From contig JAJDHA010000011.1 of the NCBI GenBank assembly GCA_030265965.1, positions 1 to 36,911 on the forward strand: a stretch of DNA of 36,911 bases. The letters run 5' to 3'. The notes under the pieces were generated by a model. It searched no databases. It saw nothing but the letters and a program-made list of their open reading frames with translations, and had not been told where the DNA came from. Positions 1-9,281 of the stretch are shown here, piece by piece. Positions within the stretch are counted from its first letter, which is position 1. Every line of letters starts with the position of its first letter. Source of the DNA: Odoribacter sp. OttesenSCG-928-L07. Lineage in GTDB: Bacteria; Bacteroidota; Bacteroidia; Bacteroidales; BM520. The position numbers and the translations under genes are program-made.

Positions 1-2098
1 AAGAGATGTTGCTCCAAATATTCTTCGCGTAGGTTTGTTGTTCGAGATATTGGCGAGTTGGTAGGTTTTTCGACTTAGTAAGTTGCGGGTCATCTTCTAA
101 AATTTCGAAAGCTTCATCGCGTGCTGCATTTAATATTGCTTCATCTTGAACGATATCTGCGAGCTTTAAGTCGAGAACACCACTTTGGCGCGTTCCGTGT
201 AAGTCGCCGGGACCACGTAAGCGCATGTCGGCTTCAGCAATAACAAATCCGTCGTTACTCGAAACCATTGTTGCAATCCTGTTTTTTCCTTCCTGCGAAA
301 CTTTATCGCCTGTTGTTAATATGCAGTAAGATTGTTCGGCGCCGCGCCCTACTCTACCACGCAATTGATGCAACTGCGATAATCCGAAACGCTCGGTATT
401 TTCAATAACCATTACTGTTGCATTTGGCACATCAACACCAACTTCTATTACAGTCGTTGCAATTAAAATCTGTGTTTCACCTTTAATAAAACGGTTCATT
501 TCAATTTCTTGATGATCTTGCTTTTGTTGTCCGTGCACAATCGAAATCTGATAATCCGGAATAGGAAATTCTCTTGACAATCTTTCAAAGCCATCCATTA
601 AATCGCGCAATTCCAACTTTTTCGACTCATAAATTAACGGGAAAACAAAATACACTTGTTGTCCTTTTGCAATTTGTTCTTTAAGAAAATAGATAAGTTT
701 CAAACGTTCGTGTTGAGGCAGATATATGGTTTTAATAGGTTTTCTTCCCGGAGGTAATTCGTCTATAACAGAATAATCGAGGTCGCCATAAACAGTCATT
801 GCGAGCGTTCGCGGAATTGGCGTTGCAGTCATTACTAACACATGTGGCGGCGGATTATTTTTATTCCACATTTTTGCTCTCTGCGCCACGCCAAACCGAT
901 GTTGTTCATCAATTACAACAAAACCGAGATTATTAAATTCGACATAATCTTCGATAAGAATGTGAGTTCCAATGATAATATCAATTTTCCCCGATTTCAG
1001 GTCTTCAAGGATAATTCTCTTTTCTTTAACCTTAGTATTTCCGGTAAATAGTTTCACATTTAAATCCAGTCCTTCAGTCATTTTGGAAATTGTCTTGAAA
1101 TGCTGATTTGCAAGAATTTCCGTTGGAGCCATCATTGCGGCTTGGAATTTATTCTCGACAGCAATAATCATACTCATCAAAGCTACAAGAGTTTTGCCGC
1201 TACCAACATCACCTTGAAGCAGTCGATTCATTTGTCTACCTTTTTTAAAATCGCCACGAATTTCCTTAACAACTTTTTTCTGAGCGTTAGTTAGTTCAAA
1301 ATGAATATTATTATGGTAGAATGTGTTGAATAAATCGCCGACTTTATCGAAGATAAATCCTTTTGTTACAGTTGACTTTTTTATTTTAGATGTAAGAATA
1401 TTCATTTGCAGAAAGAACAGTTCCTCGAATTTTAATCGTCTATTACTTTCTTGGATATCCTTTTCAGAAGAAGGAAAGTGAATTTTGTATAGCGCTTCCT
1501 TGCGTGGTATTAATTTATATTTTTGAATAGTTTCTGTTGGTAGATTCTCGTAAAGCGAATTATAAACTTTATCAAAAAGGTTCTCCATTATTTTTGAAAT
1601 ACCTTTCGAGTTAAGTCCGGCATTTTTCATTCTCTCCGTACTTCTATAGACAGGGTGGAATCTAAGTTGCGCCGCTTGTTGATATTCGCTGACAGTTTCT
1701 ATTTCAGGATGCGAGATATTATAACTTCCTAAAAAATTCGCCGGTTTACCATATATAATATATTCGACATTCGGTTTTAGTTTATCTTTTATCCATTTTA
1801 TCCCTTTAAACCAAACTAATGTAATTATTCCTGTTTTATCTCTGAATTTAGCTTCCAGCCTCATACTTCGTCCCACGCCGATTGTATCCAGAGAGACAAC
1901 AAATCCTCTTAATTGTATTTCTTGAGTATTGTCATTAATTTCTGTAATTGAATTTATCTTTCTTTTGTCGATATATCGAAAGGGGAAGTAGCTCAATAAA
2001 TGAGCAAAGGTGTAGATTTGCAATTCATTCCGAAATATTTCGGCTTTTGCAGGACCTACACCTTTGATATATTCTATCGATGTATCTAAGATATTCAA
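1..2098 (-). CDS. recG: ATP-dependent DNA helicase RecG (3' end cut by window edge)
   Basis: RecG remodels stalled replication forks and Holliday junctions. The frame stays open from a TTG start at 2098 to the left edge (about 699 codons), so only a few C-terminal residues should be missing. The N-terminus reads MNILDTSIEYIKGVGPAKAE, the family's helix-hairpin-helix wedge start. Further in are the Walker A motif GDVGSGKT (about residue 295), MAPTEILANQHF, the DEQH box followed by RFGVAQR (about 400), MTATPIPRTLA, and the C-terminal RGRVGRG and RLRGPGD motifs. No ATG is available: the frame has a stop shortly upstream, so TTG (or the ATT before it) must initiate. It lies 24 bp after gldN on the same strand and may be the last gene of that transcript. 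The identification is firm; the start codon is inferred. Confidence 0.95.
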   Translation of the reverse strand, partial: MNILDTSIEYIKGVGPAKAEIFRNELQIYTFAHLLSYFPFRYIDKRKINSITEINDNTQEIQLRGFVVSLDTIGVGRSMRLEAKFRDKTGIITLVWFKGIKWIKDKLKPNVEYIIYGKPANFLGSYNISHPEIETVSEYQQAAQLRFHPVYRSTERMKNAGLNSKGISKIMENLFDKVYNSLYENLPTETIQKYKLIPRKEALYKIHFPSSEKDIQESNRRLKFEELFFLQMNILTSKIKKSTVTKGFIFDKVGDLFNTFYHNNIHFELTNAQKKVVKEIRGDFKKGRQMNRLLQGDVGSGKTLVALMSMIIAVENKFQAAMMAPTEILANQHFKTISKMTEGLDLNVKLFTGNTKVKEKRIILEDLKSGKIDIIIGTHILIEDYVEFNNLGFVVIDEQHRFGVAQRAKMWNKNNPPPHVLVMTATPIPRTLAMTVYGDLDYSVIDELPPGRKPIKTIYLPQHERLKLIYFLKEQIAKGQQVYFVFPLIYESKKLELRDLMDGFERLSREFPIPDYQISIVHGQQKQDHQEIEMNRFIKGETQILIATTVIEVGVDVPNATVMVIENTERFGLSQLHQLRGRVGRGAEQSYCILTTGDKVSQEGKNRIATMVSSNDGFVIAEADMRLRGPGDLHGTRQSGVLDLKLADIVQDEAILNAARDEAFEILEDDPQLTKSKNLPTRQYLEQQTYAKNIWSNIS

Positions 2099-2122
2099 AA
2101 TTACATCATCTTCTCGGTTAGC

Positions 2123-2977
2123 TTAATATTGCCACATATCACTTTCGCGTAAGCGAAGATCATTTTGAATTCTTTCGGCTTCTAACAAAGCGTCTAATTC
2201 AGTAGCATATTCAGAAATTCTTCTATCGTAAGTATTTGATTTTTTATAGATAGTACTTGTAAACATACGTTTCCAGAAAACATCATCGTAGGTAAGTCTA
2301 TTTGAGTCATTTTTTGGATTAAACACCTCTGAATTAACCATTACTTGGCGTGCTTCCGGATAATATATCCAGAATAAAGGAAGCGTACCTCTTATTTCAT
2401 TGGTATTAGGATCGATATCTTGTTTAACGGGACAGATGCCGATAATCCTACATTCCATAACAGATCTTTTTCTATCAATAAACCAATCTTCTTTTATTCT
2501 GAATGTAGTAATATCTTGAGTATTGAAATCTCTTACAATAATTGTGTCGTATTCTTCATACGGCGGATATGGTCGTTGCAAGGTAATTTTTTCACTACTT
2601 GACAATTTGCCCATAACTTCCGAGTAAGACATAGGAACAATAAATTCATCTGTTGTGGAGGCGTCATAAGCGGTAATTTCACCGTCTTTAAGAGCATCCA
2701 TAATAACAGTCATCAAATTTTTCCAATGTTCTTGAGGAGTTGTCGGATAGTAGAATACTTGATTTGCTCTTTCTCTAAGATCTAATGTGCGCCAAATACG
2801 TTGTGACCACATTACATCAGATTCATTGACATAAACATAAGGAATTGGTTTTCTTTCCACATTAGTTGTTCTATCATAAAATCCGTCGCGAGGAGCATCA
2901 ATATATTGAGCTAAAGCATTTTGCCCGAAAGCTATGCCAAAGACAATTAATATTATATAGCAAACAAACTTTTTCAT
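2123..2977 (-). CDS. gldN: Type IX secretion / gliding motility protein GldN (PorN)
   Basis: GldN/PorN is a periplasmic partner of the outer-membrane-associated GldK ring of the type IX secretion system. The 284-aa product begins with a cleavable signal peptide (MKKFVCYIILIVFGIAFG, likely cleaved after ALA-Q). It has the family's typical sequence, with YVNESDVMWSQRIWRTLDLR near residue 50 and a C-terminal part rich in charged residues. It is the last T9SS gene of the run porP-gldK-gldL-gldM-gldN, 58 bp after gldM, the gene order known from Porphyromonas gingivalis porPKLMN. Gene order and sequence together make the call secure. Confidence 0.95.
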   Translation of the reverse strand: MKKFVCYIILIVFGIAFGQNALAQYIDAPRDGFYDRTTNVERKPIPYVYVNESDVMWSQRIWRTLDLRERANQVFYYPTTPQEHWKNLMTVIMDALKDGEITAYDASTTDEFIVPMSYSEVMGKLSSSEKITLQRPYPPYEEYDTIIVRDFNTQDITTFRIKEDWFIDRKRSVMECRIIGICPVKQDIDPNTNEIRGTLPLFWIYYPEARQVMVNSEVFNPKNDSNRLTYDDVFWKRMFTSTIYKKSNTYDRRISEYATELDALLEAERIQNDLRLRESDMWQY

Positions 2978-3035
2978 ATTATTTTATATTTTTCATTTTA
3001 ATTACAAAGATATATCTCTCGTATTTTATTATCAA

Positions 3036-4643
3036 TTATCTTATTTCAAGACTTATATTACTAAGAGTTCTATCGCCATCCGGACCTTTCGCAACGATAT
3101 TTTCGATCCAAATTTTGTTTCCTCTTTTAGAGTTTTGGATAAAGTTTTTCATTTCTTGAGTAAGATTACCGCTATTAGCCACGTATCTAACCAAATCGCC
3201 ACCACCTTGCGAACCAATAAATTCGAAGCTTGTGATTTGGAAAGTAAGGTCGAATTCAAAATCTTCAGGCATTTTAGGAATAACTGCACCGGCTGCACTC
3301 AAGATATTTTTATCGATTTTACCTGAGAACTGATTAGCAATGGTTGCAGATGGATTAGGAACACGTTTGATACGATATTCCCGAGAACCCAAAGGAATTT
3401 TTCCTTTATCAGTATCTGCGGTAACATTTATTTTAGTTGTACCTTTAGCACCTGCTGGAATTTTAACATTCCACATTCCGTCACCGGTTCTAGTAAGTGT
3501 ACCTACTGAAATTGTCGGAGTAATTTGAGAATTTCCATAACCTGCAGCAGATATAGCAACAGGATTATCTACTCCTATGTAGAATACATTCATTTTTGTT
3601 GCAGCAACAGTAATTGATGGTCTTGCAACAATAAATTGATCATTAAAATGATAATGATTTAGTTCACCGCTTGGCGACATAATGCTAACAATACCAGCGA
3701 AATGTTGGATACCTTCACTTTGTGCAGGGAAAGTAATTTTCACAGAACCTTCACCATCTTTTCCGGTAACAGTTCTTGCATTTTTCATATTTGCATCAGT
3801 AATTTTATCTGTGCCCATCAAAACCTTAACGTCGGGAGATGAAACCGTATCATAGGCTACAACTAATACTTCTGCCTCATAAGTATCGTTTAGGAATATG
3901 TAATTAGACTTTGGAATAAGTTTAACAGCAATTTTATCAAACTTAAAGTCATCTGCGGAAACAGATCTCGCAAAATAATTAACAAGCTCATATTCTGCAT
4001 TTTGAACATCCATAATTAATTTATTAAGGAAAGTAATATCAGCAGCTAAAATAGTATGATAAAAATGATAACGTTCCCAGCTTAATTTTTTTCCGCTGGC
4101 ATCATAGTAGTCACCATCAGTACTTATACCCAGATCAAAATAATCTCTTCTTTCTTCTGGAACAAGAGCAAGCACATCGCTAACAAATTCATTCAACTTT
4201 TCTTTTAACACTTCTGCTTCACCTTTTGCCAAATCTTGTCCGATAAAATAATTAGTAGCTACGTCATAATTATCTTTTGATGTAATTTGTCCGAGTGGAA
4301 TATCTTTGATTTCTTCCACAGTTTTACCTTCAGAAAGAGCTATCGCAGTAAACTTAATTGAGTCAATATAATTAATCATATTTGTGCTAAGAGTTCTGAT
4401 TTCTTTAGCTTTTTCCCAATAAGGTTCCACTTTAGATTGATTGAGCAGATATTGCTCATTAAATTTAGCATAAGTTTCATCAATACGACCTTGCATTGTT
4501 TGATTTGTTTCAACAACGCTGTCATTTACCATAACAAAGGCATTTAGCAATTCAACAGATACATTCAATGCTAACATGGCGGTCAGCACCAAATACATCA
4601 TGCCGATCATTTTCTGTCTTGGTGTTTCTTTATATCCAGCCAT
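3036..4643 (-). CDS. gldM: Type IX secretion / gliding motor protein GldM (PorM)
   Basis: GldM forms, with GldL, the proton-motive-force-driven inner-membrane motor of the T9SS; its periplasmic domains reach toward the GldK/GldN ring. The 535-aa protein has the signature N-terminus MAGYKETPRQKMIGMMYLVL, a single transmembrane helix at about residues 13-32, then a helical region and several beta-rich periplasmic domains. Length is close to the family norm of 510-540 aa. It follows gldL with 6 bp between them, so the two motor subunits are likely translated in a coupled way. Confidence 0.96.
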   Translation of the reverse strand: MAGYKETPRQKMIGMMYLVLTAMLALNVSVELLNAFVMVNDSVVETNQTMQGRIDETYAKFNEQYLLNQSKVEPYWEKAKEIRTLSTNMINYIDSIKFTAIALSEGKTVEEIKDIPLGQITSKDNYDVATNYFIGQDLAKGEAEVLKEKLNEFVSDVLALVPEERRDYFDLGISTDGDYYDASGKKLSWERYHFYHTILAADITFLNKLIMDVQNAEYELVNYFARSVSADDFKFDKIAVKLIPKSNYIFLNDTYEAEVLVVAYDTVSSPDVKVLMGTDKITDANMKNARTVTGKDGEGSVKITFPAQSEGIQHFAGIVSIMSPSGELNHYHFNDQFIVARPSITVAATKMNVFYIGVDNPVAISAAGYGNSQITPTISVGTLTRTGDGMWNVKIPAGAKGTTKINVTADTDKGKIPLGSREYRIKRVPNPSATIANQFSGKIDKNILSAAGAVIPKMPEDFEFDLTFQITSFEFIGSQGGGDLVRYVANSGNLTQEMKNFIQNSKRGNKIWIENIVAKGPDGDRTLSNISLEIR

Positions 4644-4649
4644 CCTTTA

Positions 4650-5438
4650 TTATTTTTTATTATAATTTAATGCGGTAAGCATATTGCTATAAACCTTGTT
4701 TAATTCTGCAAGGTTTTCAGCTAATTTTGCCGACTCTTTTTGATATTTTTCGTTGTAATCTACAGCTGCTTTCATACTTTCGATGAACTTGTTCATTGAG
4801 TTTTGGATTGCTTCATTAGCTGAATTTTGTTCGTTTGTTTTTTGAAGTTGCATTTCAAAGACTTTAGTCATTCTATCTGCTAAAGCTTCAAATTGTTCAT
4901 TTGTTCTACGAACTTGAGATTCATAAGCAGTATTAAGAGAGCTTAGATTTTCGCTAAAGCTATCAGTTTTTTCACCTGCAACTTTCAAAGATTGTGTTAA
5001 GTCTTTTCCAGCCGAACCGATAGAAGTAATATCGTTTAATGCTGTAACTGTATTATTTAATTTATTGAAACCATCTCCAAGGTTTTTAAGTAATGCCGGA
5101 TCTATATTAGCATTTTGAAGTAAATTATCTAATTCATTTGAAGCGGCAGGAGTATGTTTCACTGTTTTTCTATCTTTTCTTGATGCAGTATCTTGATTAT
5201 CCTCAGCAAGTTCAGGATACACTAAACTCCAATTTGGTTCAGTATGAGGCGGTTCAAAAGCGGAGAAGAAAAATATTACAGCTTCAGTAATCATACCTAC
5301 TGAAAGCATAATATTTGCACCGTTCCAGTGTACAAGTTTAAATAATGCGCCTAATATTACCAAAGCTGCTCCCCAGCCATACAATTTTGCCATAAAGTTT
5401 TTCCAGCCTTTGCTTGATGTTAATTTTGCTAAACCCAT
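4650..5438 (-). CDS. gldL: Type IX secretion / gliding motor protein GldL (PorL)
   Basis: GldL is the second inner-membrane motor subunit of the T9SS. The 262-aa protein has two hydrophobic helices near its N-terminus (about residues 18-38 and 42-62), with LYGWGAALVILGALFKLVHW spanning the first. A conserved glutamate (MITEAVIFFFSAFEPP) lies in the second membrane segment, where the family keeps an acidic residue needed for proton-driven rotation. The rest is a long hydrophilic cytoplasmic coiled-coil-like tail rich in Leu, Asn and Lys. It is placed between gldK and gldM as in all T9SS core operons. Confidence 0.95.
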   Translation of the reverse strand: MGLAKLTSSKGWKNFMAKLYGWGAALVILGALFKLVHWNGANIMLSVGMITEAVIFFFSAFEPPHTEPNWSLVYPELAEDNQDTASRKDRKTVKHTPAASNELDNLLQNANIDPALLKNLGDGFNKLNNTVTALNDITSIGSAGKDLTQSLKVAGEKTDSFSENLSSLNTAYESQVRRTNEQFEALADRMTKVFEMQLQKTNEQNSANEAIQNSMNKFIESMKAAVDYNEKYQKESAKLAENLAELNKVYSNMLTALNYNKK

Positions 5439-5489
5439 AAGTTTTTTTTATTTTAATTGAATTATTTAATTATTTTTCTAAATTATTTT

Positions 5490-6872
5490 TTAATAAATTG
5501 CAGATGCTTTGCTACTATCGCCTTTTTGTCTTCCAAGAAAACTTTGGACGCATCTAAATCCAACATAACTTGTTGCTGTATCTTGATATTCATAAGATCT
5601 GTTAGATACTTGAATATTGTTATATACATCTTTCCATGAACCACCGCGAACAACTTTACGTTTTAATGCCGGTGGATCTGTATCTTTTGCATTATAAGTA
5701 TATGACAAGTTCATATCCCAACCAAAATTGTAACTTGATTCGTCAAAAGCGTCAATTGTCCATTCTGCAACATTTCCTGCCATATCATATAAGTTAAAAT
5801 CATTTGGTGGGAAGTGACCGACAATTAAAGTAGTTAATCCGCCATCAGCAGCATAGTTACCTCTTTGTGGTTTGAAATTTGCCAAATAACAACCTTTTTC
5901 ATTAAAAGTATAAGGACCGCCCCAAGGATAAGGGTTACCTTCATAACCACCTCTTGCAGCTCTTTCCCATTCTATTTCTGTAGGAAGTCTATATTCATTA
6001 ATTACACCTTTGCCTTCAGATTCGATAAAACTGTTTTTCAATTCAGTTCTCCAAGCACAGAACGCTCTTGCTTGTTTCCAGTTTACTCCTACAACAGGAT
6101 AGTTATCATACGCTTGATGAGAAAAATAAAATTTAGCCATTGGCTCATTGTAAGAATATGCATAATCACTTATCCAACACAATGTATCAGGATAAACATT
6201 AATTCTTTCTTTTTTAACAAAAACCGAACGATCTCGTCTTCCTTGTGGGCGAGTTGCAAAAGAACCGTCAACAGGGTCATTGTCAGGGTCTGTTAAATCT
6301 TTTTGAGCTGCTGCATTAAAGTCTATCCAATAATAATCATAATATAATTTTCTTGCATCAATTTCTTTTTTGCGAGCATATCTTTCGTGTTCCGGGATAA
6401 ACAATTCTTCTAAAGCTTCTTGAACTTCAGGATCTTTCCAGTCTATTTTAGCTTTTTGATTAATAATTGGCGGATCATAAATTTCTCCTGTTTTTGGGTG
6501 TTGTTCAATCAGGTAAGTTTCCGGGTAACTCTCTCCTAATATTGTCATTGCTATTGAATCTCTAACCCAATTAACAAATTGACGATATTCTGAATTTGTA
6601 ATTTCAGTTTGATCCATATAAAAAGCTGATACTGAAACCGTCCTCGGAGAAGTGTTATTGTAGCCCATTGGATCTTCGTCACCAACACCAATGGTGTAAC
6701 TTCCCATCGGAATATAAACCATACCGTAAGGATCAACAGGATTGTATTTTGCTTTTCTGTTAACACCTGTTAGCTCACCATTGCCGGTATTTTTACATGA
6801 AGAAAATACGATTATTAACATTAATACCGCTAATGCAAAGAATTTATTTTTCATTATTTTCGATTTTTTCAT
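5490..6872 (-). CDS. gldK: Type IX secretion / gliding lipoprotein GldK (PorK)
   Basis: GldK/PorK is an outer-membrane lipoprotein that builds the periplasmic ring of the T9SS with GldN. The 460-aa protein has a lipoprotein signal (MLIIVFSSC lipobox) and then a formylglycine-generating-enzyme/sulfatase-modifying-factor fold: YIPMGSYTIG near residue 52, FYMDQTEITNSEYRQFVNW, RLPTEIEWERAARGG, YPWGG, NVAEWTID and VVRGGSWKD before GFRCV at the C-terminus. The longest start gives MKKSKIMKNKFF; the internal Met7 is an equally good start. The gene lies between porP and gldL, as expected. Confidence 0.95.
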   Translation of the reverse strand: MKKSKIMKNKFFALAVLMLIIVFSSCKNTGNGELTGVNRKAKYNPVDPYGMVYIPMGSYTIGVGDEDPMGYNNTSPRTVSVSAFYMDQTEITNSEYRQFVNWVRDSIAMTILGESYPETYLIEQHPKTGEIYDPPIINQKAKIDWKDPEVQEALEELFIPEHERYARKKEIDARKLYYDYYWIDFNAAAQKDLTDPDNDPVDGSFATRPQGRRDRSVFVKKERINVYPDTLCWISDYAYSYNEPMAKFYFSHQAYDNYPVVGVNWKQARAFCAWRTELKNSFIESEGKGVINEYRLPTEIEWERAARGGYEGNPYPWGGPYTFNEKGCYLANFKPQRGNYAADGGLTTLIVGHFPPNDFNLYDMAGNVAEWTIDAFDESSYNFGWDMNLSYTYNAKDTDPPALKRKVVRGGSWKDVYNNIQVSNRSYEYQDTATSYVGFRCVQSFLGRQKGDSSKASAIY

Positions 6873-6959
6873 TTTTATACGAATAACTTAATTTGAACGT
6901 GAATTAATTGTTTTTTATTGTCTCTGCTAGTAAATATTGAAATTTAAACGCATATCATT

Positions 6960-7949
6960 TTATAAATATCTTGTGTTTTTTTGTGTTAATCTACCTTTTT
7001 CTCTTTCAAATTTAAAACTATAAGAAAACACTACTTCATGAGATCCCCAATTGTTACCTAAGGCAAGCTTAGACATTGGAATATCATACGAATAACCTAA
7101 GCGAAAATCTTTCCACATTAATCCTGCGATTAAACCTAAGCCATCACTAATTCTATAATTAACACCAAACCAAAATTTATTTTCCATTGTCATTATAGCA
7201 TTAATATCCACTTGGAATGTAGCAAAATCTGTTTTAATTAAAGCAGAAGGTGTTATTTTAAACTTTGGACTTGCCGGGAAACGAAATGTATATCCACCAT
7301 GAACATTAAAAGAACGTTTTTCTTTAAATAAAGTATTATATCCTTGAGACTCTATTAGGTTTATTGCTGAAATACCACCAAAAAATGAATTCGGTTTAGA
7401 ATAATATATACCAAAATTACAATCTACAATAAAGTCATTTCCGGTAGATGTCATTTGTCCGATTAATGGATCTCCCTCTTCGCCAAGTACTAATCCGCCT
7501 GTATCTAAAACAATATTATCAAACTTAACTTGGGCGCCAATACCTAATTTACCACCGCCGGCAAATTCATGTTGGTATGCATAACCCAAATTTACATTTA
7601 TATTATTATACAAACCTATCTGATCATTACTAATAGTTAATCCGATTCCGCCACGGATTGCTCTTATATACATGTCACCATTTAACATGTATAAAGTTGG
7701 TGAAGCCGAAGTTGAAGTAGTAGCACCAGTTGTTTCGTCTTTTTCCGTTATTTTTCCAAAACCAGTCCATTGACTACGTAATGTAGCCGAAACATTTATT
7801 GCTTCAACATGACCGGCAAAAGCAGGATTATACGATAGAATGTTAAAAGTATTTTGTGTTAATTGTTTCTGTTGTTGGGCGTTAATTGTATTAACCCAAA
7901 AGCATAAAAACGCAATTATCACTATTAAACACTTATTGTTTTTTACCAT
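6960..7949 (-). CDS. porP: PorP/SprF family type IX secretion outer-membrane protein
   Basis: PorP/SprF proteins are outer-membrane beta-barrels of the T9SS that link the GldK ring or cell-surface adhesins to the machine. The 329-aa protein has a signal peptide (cut near INAQQ), followed by LTQNTFNILSYNPAFAGHVE, the usual start of this family, and repeated beta-strand blocks such as LNGDMYIRAIRGGIGLTISN and FWFGVNYRISDGLGLIAGL. It is the first gene of the T9SS operon and is divergent from the QueA-like gene, with 111 bp between their starts. PorP is used as the symbol because of gene order; sequence alone supports the wider PorP/SprF family. Confidence 0.92.
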   Translation of the reverse strand: MVKNNKCLIVIIAFLCFWVNTINAQQQKQLTQNTFNILSYNPAFAGHVEAINVSATLRSQWTGFGKITEKDETTGATTSTSASPTLYMLNGDMYIRAIRGGIGLTISNDQIGLYNNINVNLGYAYQHEFAGGGKLGIGAQVKFDNIVLDTGGLVLGEEGDPLIGQMTSTGNDFIVDCNFGIYYSKPNSFFGGISAINLIESQGYNTLFKEKRSFNVHGGYTFRFPASPKFKITPSALIKTDFATFQVDINAIMTMENKFWFGVNYRISDGLGLIAGLMWKDFRLGYSYDIPMSKLALGNNWGSHEVVFSYSFKFEREKGRLTQKNTRYL

Positions 7950-8034
7950 TAGTAAGATTTTAATTTGGCGCCGCTAAATTACATAATTTTTGCAATATGT
8001 CGCAGGTTTTACTTAGTATTTTTTTTATTATATG

Positions 8035-8042
8035 TACTTTTG
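8035..8042 (+). promoter_or_regulatory. TAnnTTTG promoter element for the QueA-like gene
   Basis: TACTTTTG matches the Bacteroidota minus-7 element TAnnTTTG and lies 18 bp before the ATG at 8061. It would give a very short 5' UTR. No clear minus-33 element is visible. Confidence 0.5.
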
Positions 8043-8060
8043 CGCAAAATTTAACTTTTT

Positions 8061-9281
8061 ATGTTAGAAAAAATTAATATTCACGATTACAATTACGACC
8101 TCCCGAATGAAACAATTGCCTTATATCCAATGGAAAATCGTGATTTGTCCAAGTTACTTATTTATTCTAACGGAAATATATCTGAAGATATTTTTAAAAA
8201 CATAATAAATTATTTTCCTGATAATTCATGGCTAATATTTAATGATACAAAGGTTGTTCATGCACGTTTGATTTTTTTTAAGGAGACTAAAGCCAAGGTT
8301 GAACTATTCTGTTTAGAACCAAATAAAGGAGATATTGCAGTACAGCTTGCATCAAAACATACCGTTAACTGGAATTGCTTAGTCGGAAACTCTAAAAAAT
8401 GGAAATCAGGAATACTTAAAACTGATACAGAATATAATGGAGATAATATTTCTCTATATGCTGAACGAATCGAAACTAATAATGAATTTTCTATAATCAA
8501 TTTTTCTTGGAATAGTGAACATAGTTTTTCTGAAATATTGGAAATCTTCGGGAAGATACCTTTGCCACCATATATTAATAGAGAGTCGGAAGAAAAGGAT
8601 AACATTACATATCAAACTATTTACGCCGATATTGAAGGCTCTGTCGCTGCACCAACAGCCGGACTGCATTTCACTCCCGAGCTTATTAAACGAATGATAT
8701 ATAGCGGAATAGATATATCAACTATTACCTTGCATGTTGGAGCAGGAACTTTTAAACCGGTTAATGCAGAATTTGTCAATGAACATATTATGCATGCTGA
8801 AAAGATTATCATTTCACGCGAGTTCATTGAAAAGCTTTACAATAATTTTGGAGAAAAATATATAATTCCTGTTGGAACTACATCGTGTCGTTCGTTAGAA
8901 TCTTTGTATTGGTTGGGAATGAAGTTGGGTGATAAGAAATTCCAAGAGCAAGAGGAGTTATTTTTAGATCAATGGTATCCGTATAATAATGTATCAAATA
9001 ATGTTATTTCTGTAAAGAAAAGTTTGGAGAATATTTTATCATATTTACAAAAAAGAAATAGCAACTTTTTTCAAGCTGCTACCTCTTTAATCATCATGCC
9101 CGGATATTCGATGAAGTTTCCTAATGCATTGATTACAAATTTCCATCAACCGAAAAGCACATTGTTACTTTTAATTGCGGCCGGTATCGGCGATGATTGG
9201 AAAAAACTATATGATTATGCTTTAAATAATAATTTCAGATTTTTAAGTTACGGCGACAGTTGTTTTTTAAAGTTTGATTAA
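8061..9281 (+). CDS. queA: QueA-family S-adenosylmethionine:tRNA ribosyltransferase-isomerase (long form)
   Basis: QueA transfers the ribosyl part of SAM to 7-deazaguanine-modified tRNA, making epoxyqueuosine at the wobble base of tRNAs with GUN anticodons. The 406-aa protein shows the family motifs: LPNETIALYPMENRD near the N-terminus, WLIFNDTKVVHARL, PLPPYI near residue 170, VAAPTAGLHFT, TLHVGAGTFKPV, HIMHAE, VGTTSCRSLES, NALITNFHQPKSTLLLL and FRFLSYGDSC at the C-terminus. It is about 50 residues longer than typical QueA; the extra segment lies between RSLES and IIMPGY. It may be the long paralogue seen in this phylum, whose substrate may differ, so the exact function is less sure than the family. 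Its stop overlaps the convergent neighbour's stop in the shared TTAA. Confidence 0.85.
   Translation: MLEKINIHDYNYDLPNETIALYPMENRDLSKLLIYSNGNISEDIFKNIINYFPDNSWLIFNDTKVVHARLIFFKETKAKVELFCLEPNKGDIAVQLASKHTVNWNCLVGNSKKWKSGILKTDTEYNGDNISLYAERIETNNEFSIINFSWNSEHSFSEILEIFGKIPLPPYINRESEEKDNITYQTIYADIEGSVAAPTAGLHFTPELIKRMIYSGIDISTITLHVGAGTFKPVNAEFVNEHIMHAEKIIISREFIEKLYNNFGEKYIIPVGTTSCRSLESLYWLGMKLGDKKFQEQEELFLDQWYPYNNVSNNVISVKKSLENILSYLQKRNSNFFQAATSLIIMPGYSMKFPNALITNFHQPKSTLLLLIAAGIGDDWKKLYDYALNNNFRFLSYGDSCFLKFD

Noticed and set aside
2866..3159. Plus-strand frame of 97 codons opposite gldN/gldM
   Set aside because: Antisense shadow of two well-supported T9SS genes, with a low-complexity Ile/Phe/Leu-rich product.
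5865..6296. Plus-strand frame of 143 codons opposite gldK
   Set aside because: Antisense shadow of gldK; the product has no domain-like pattern.
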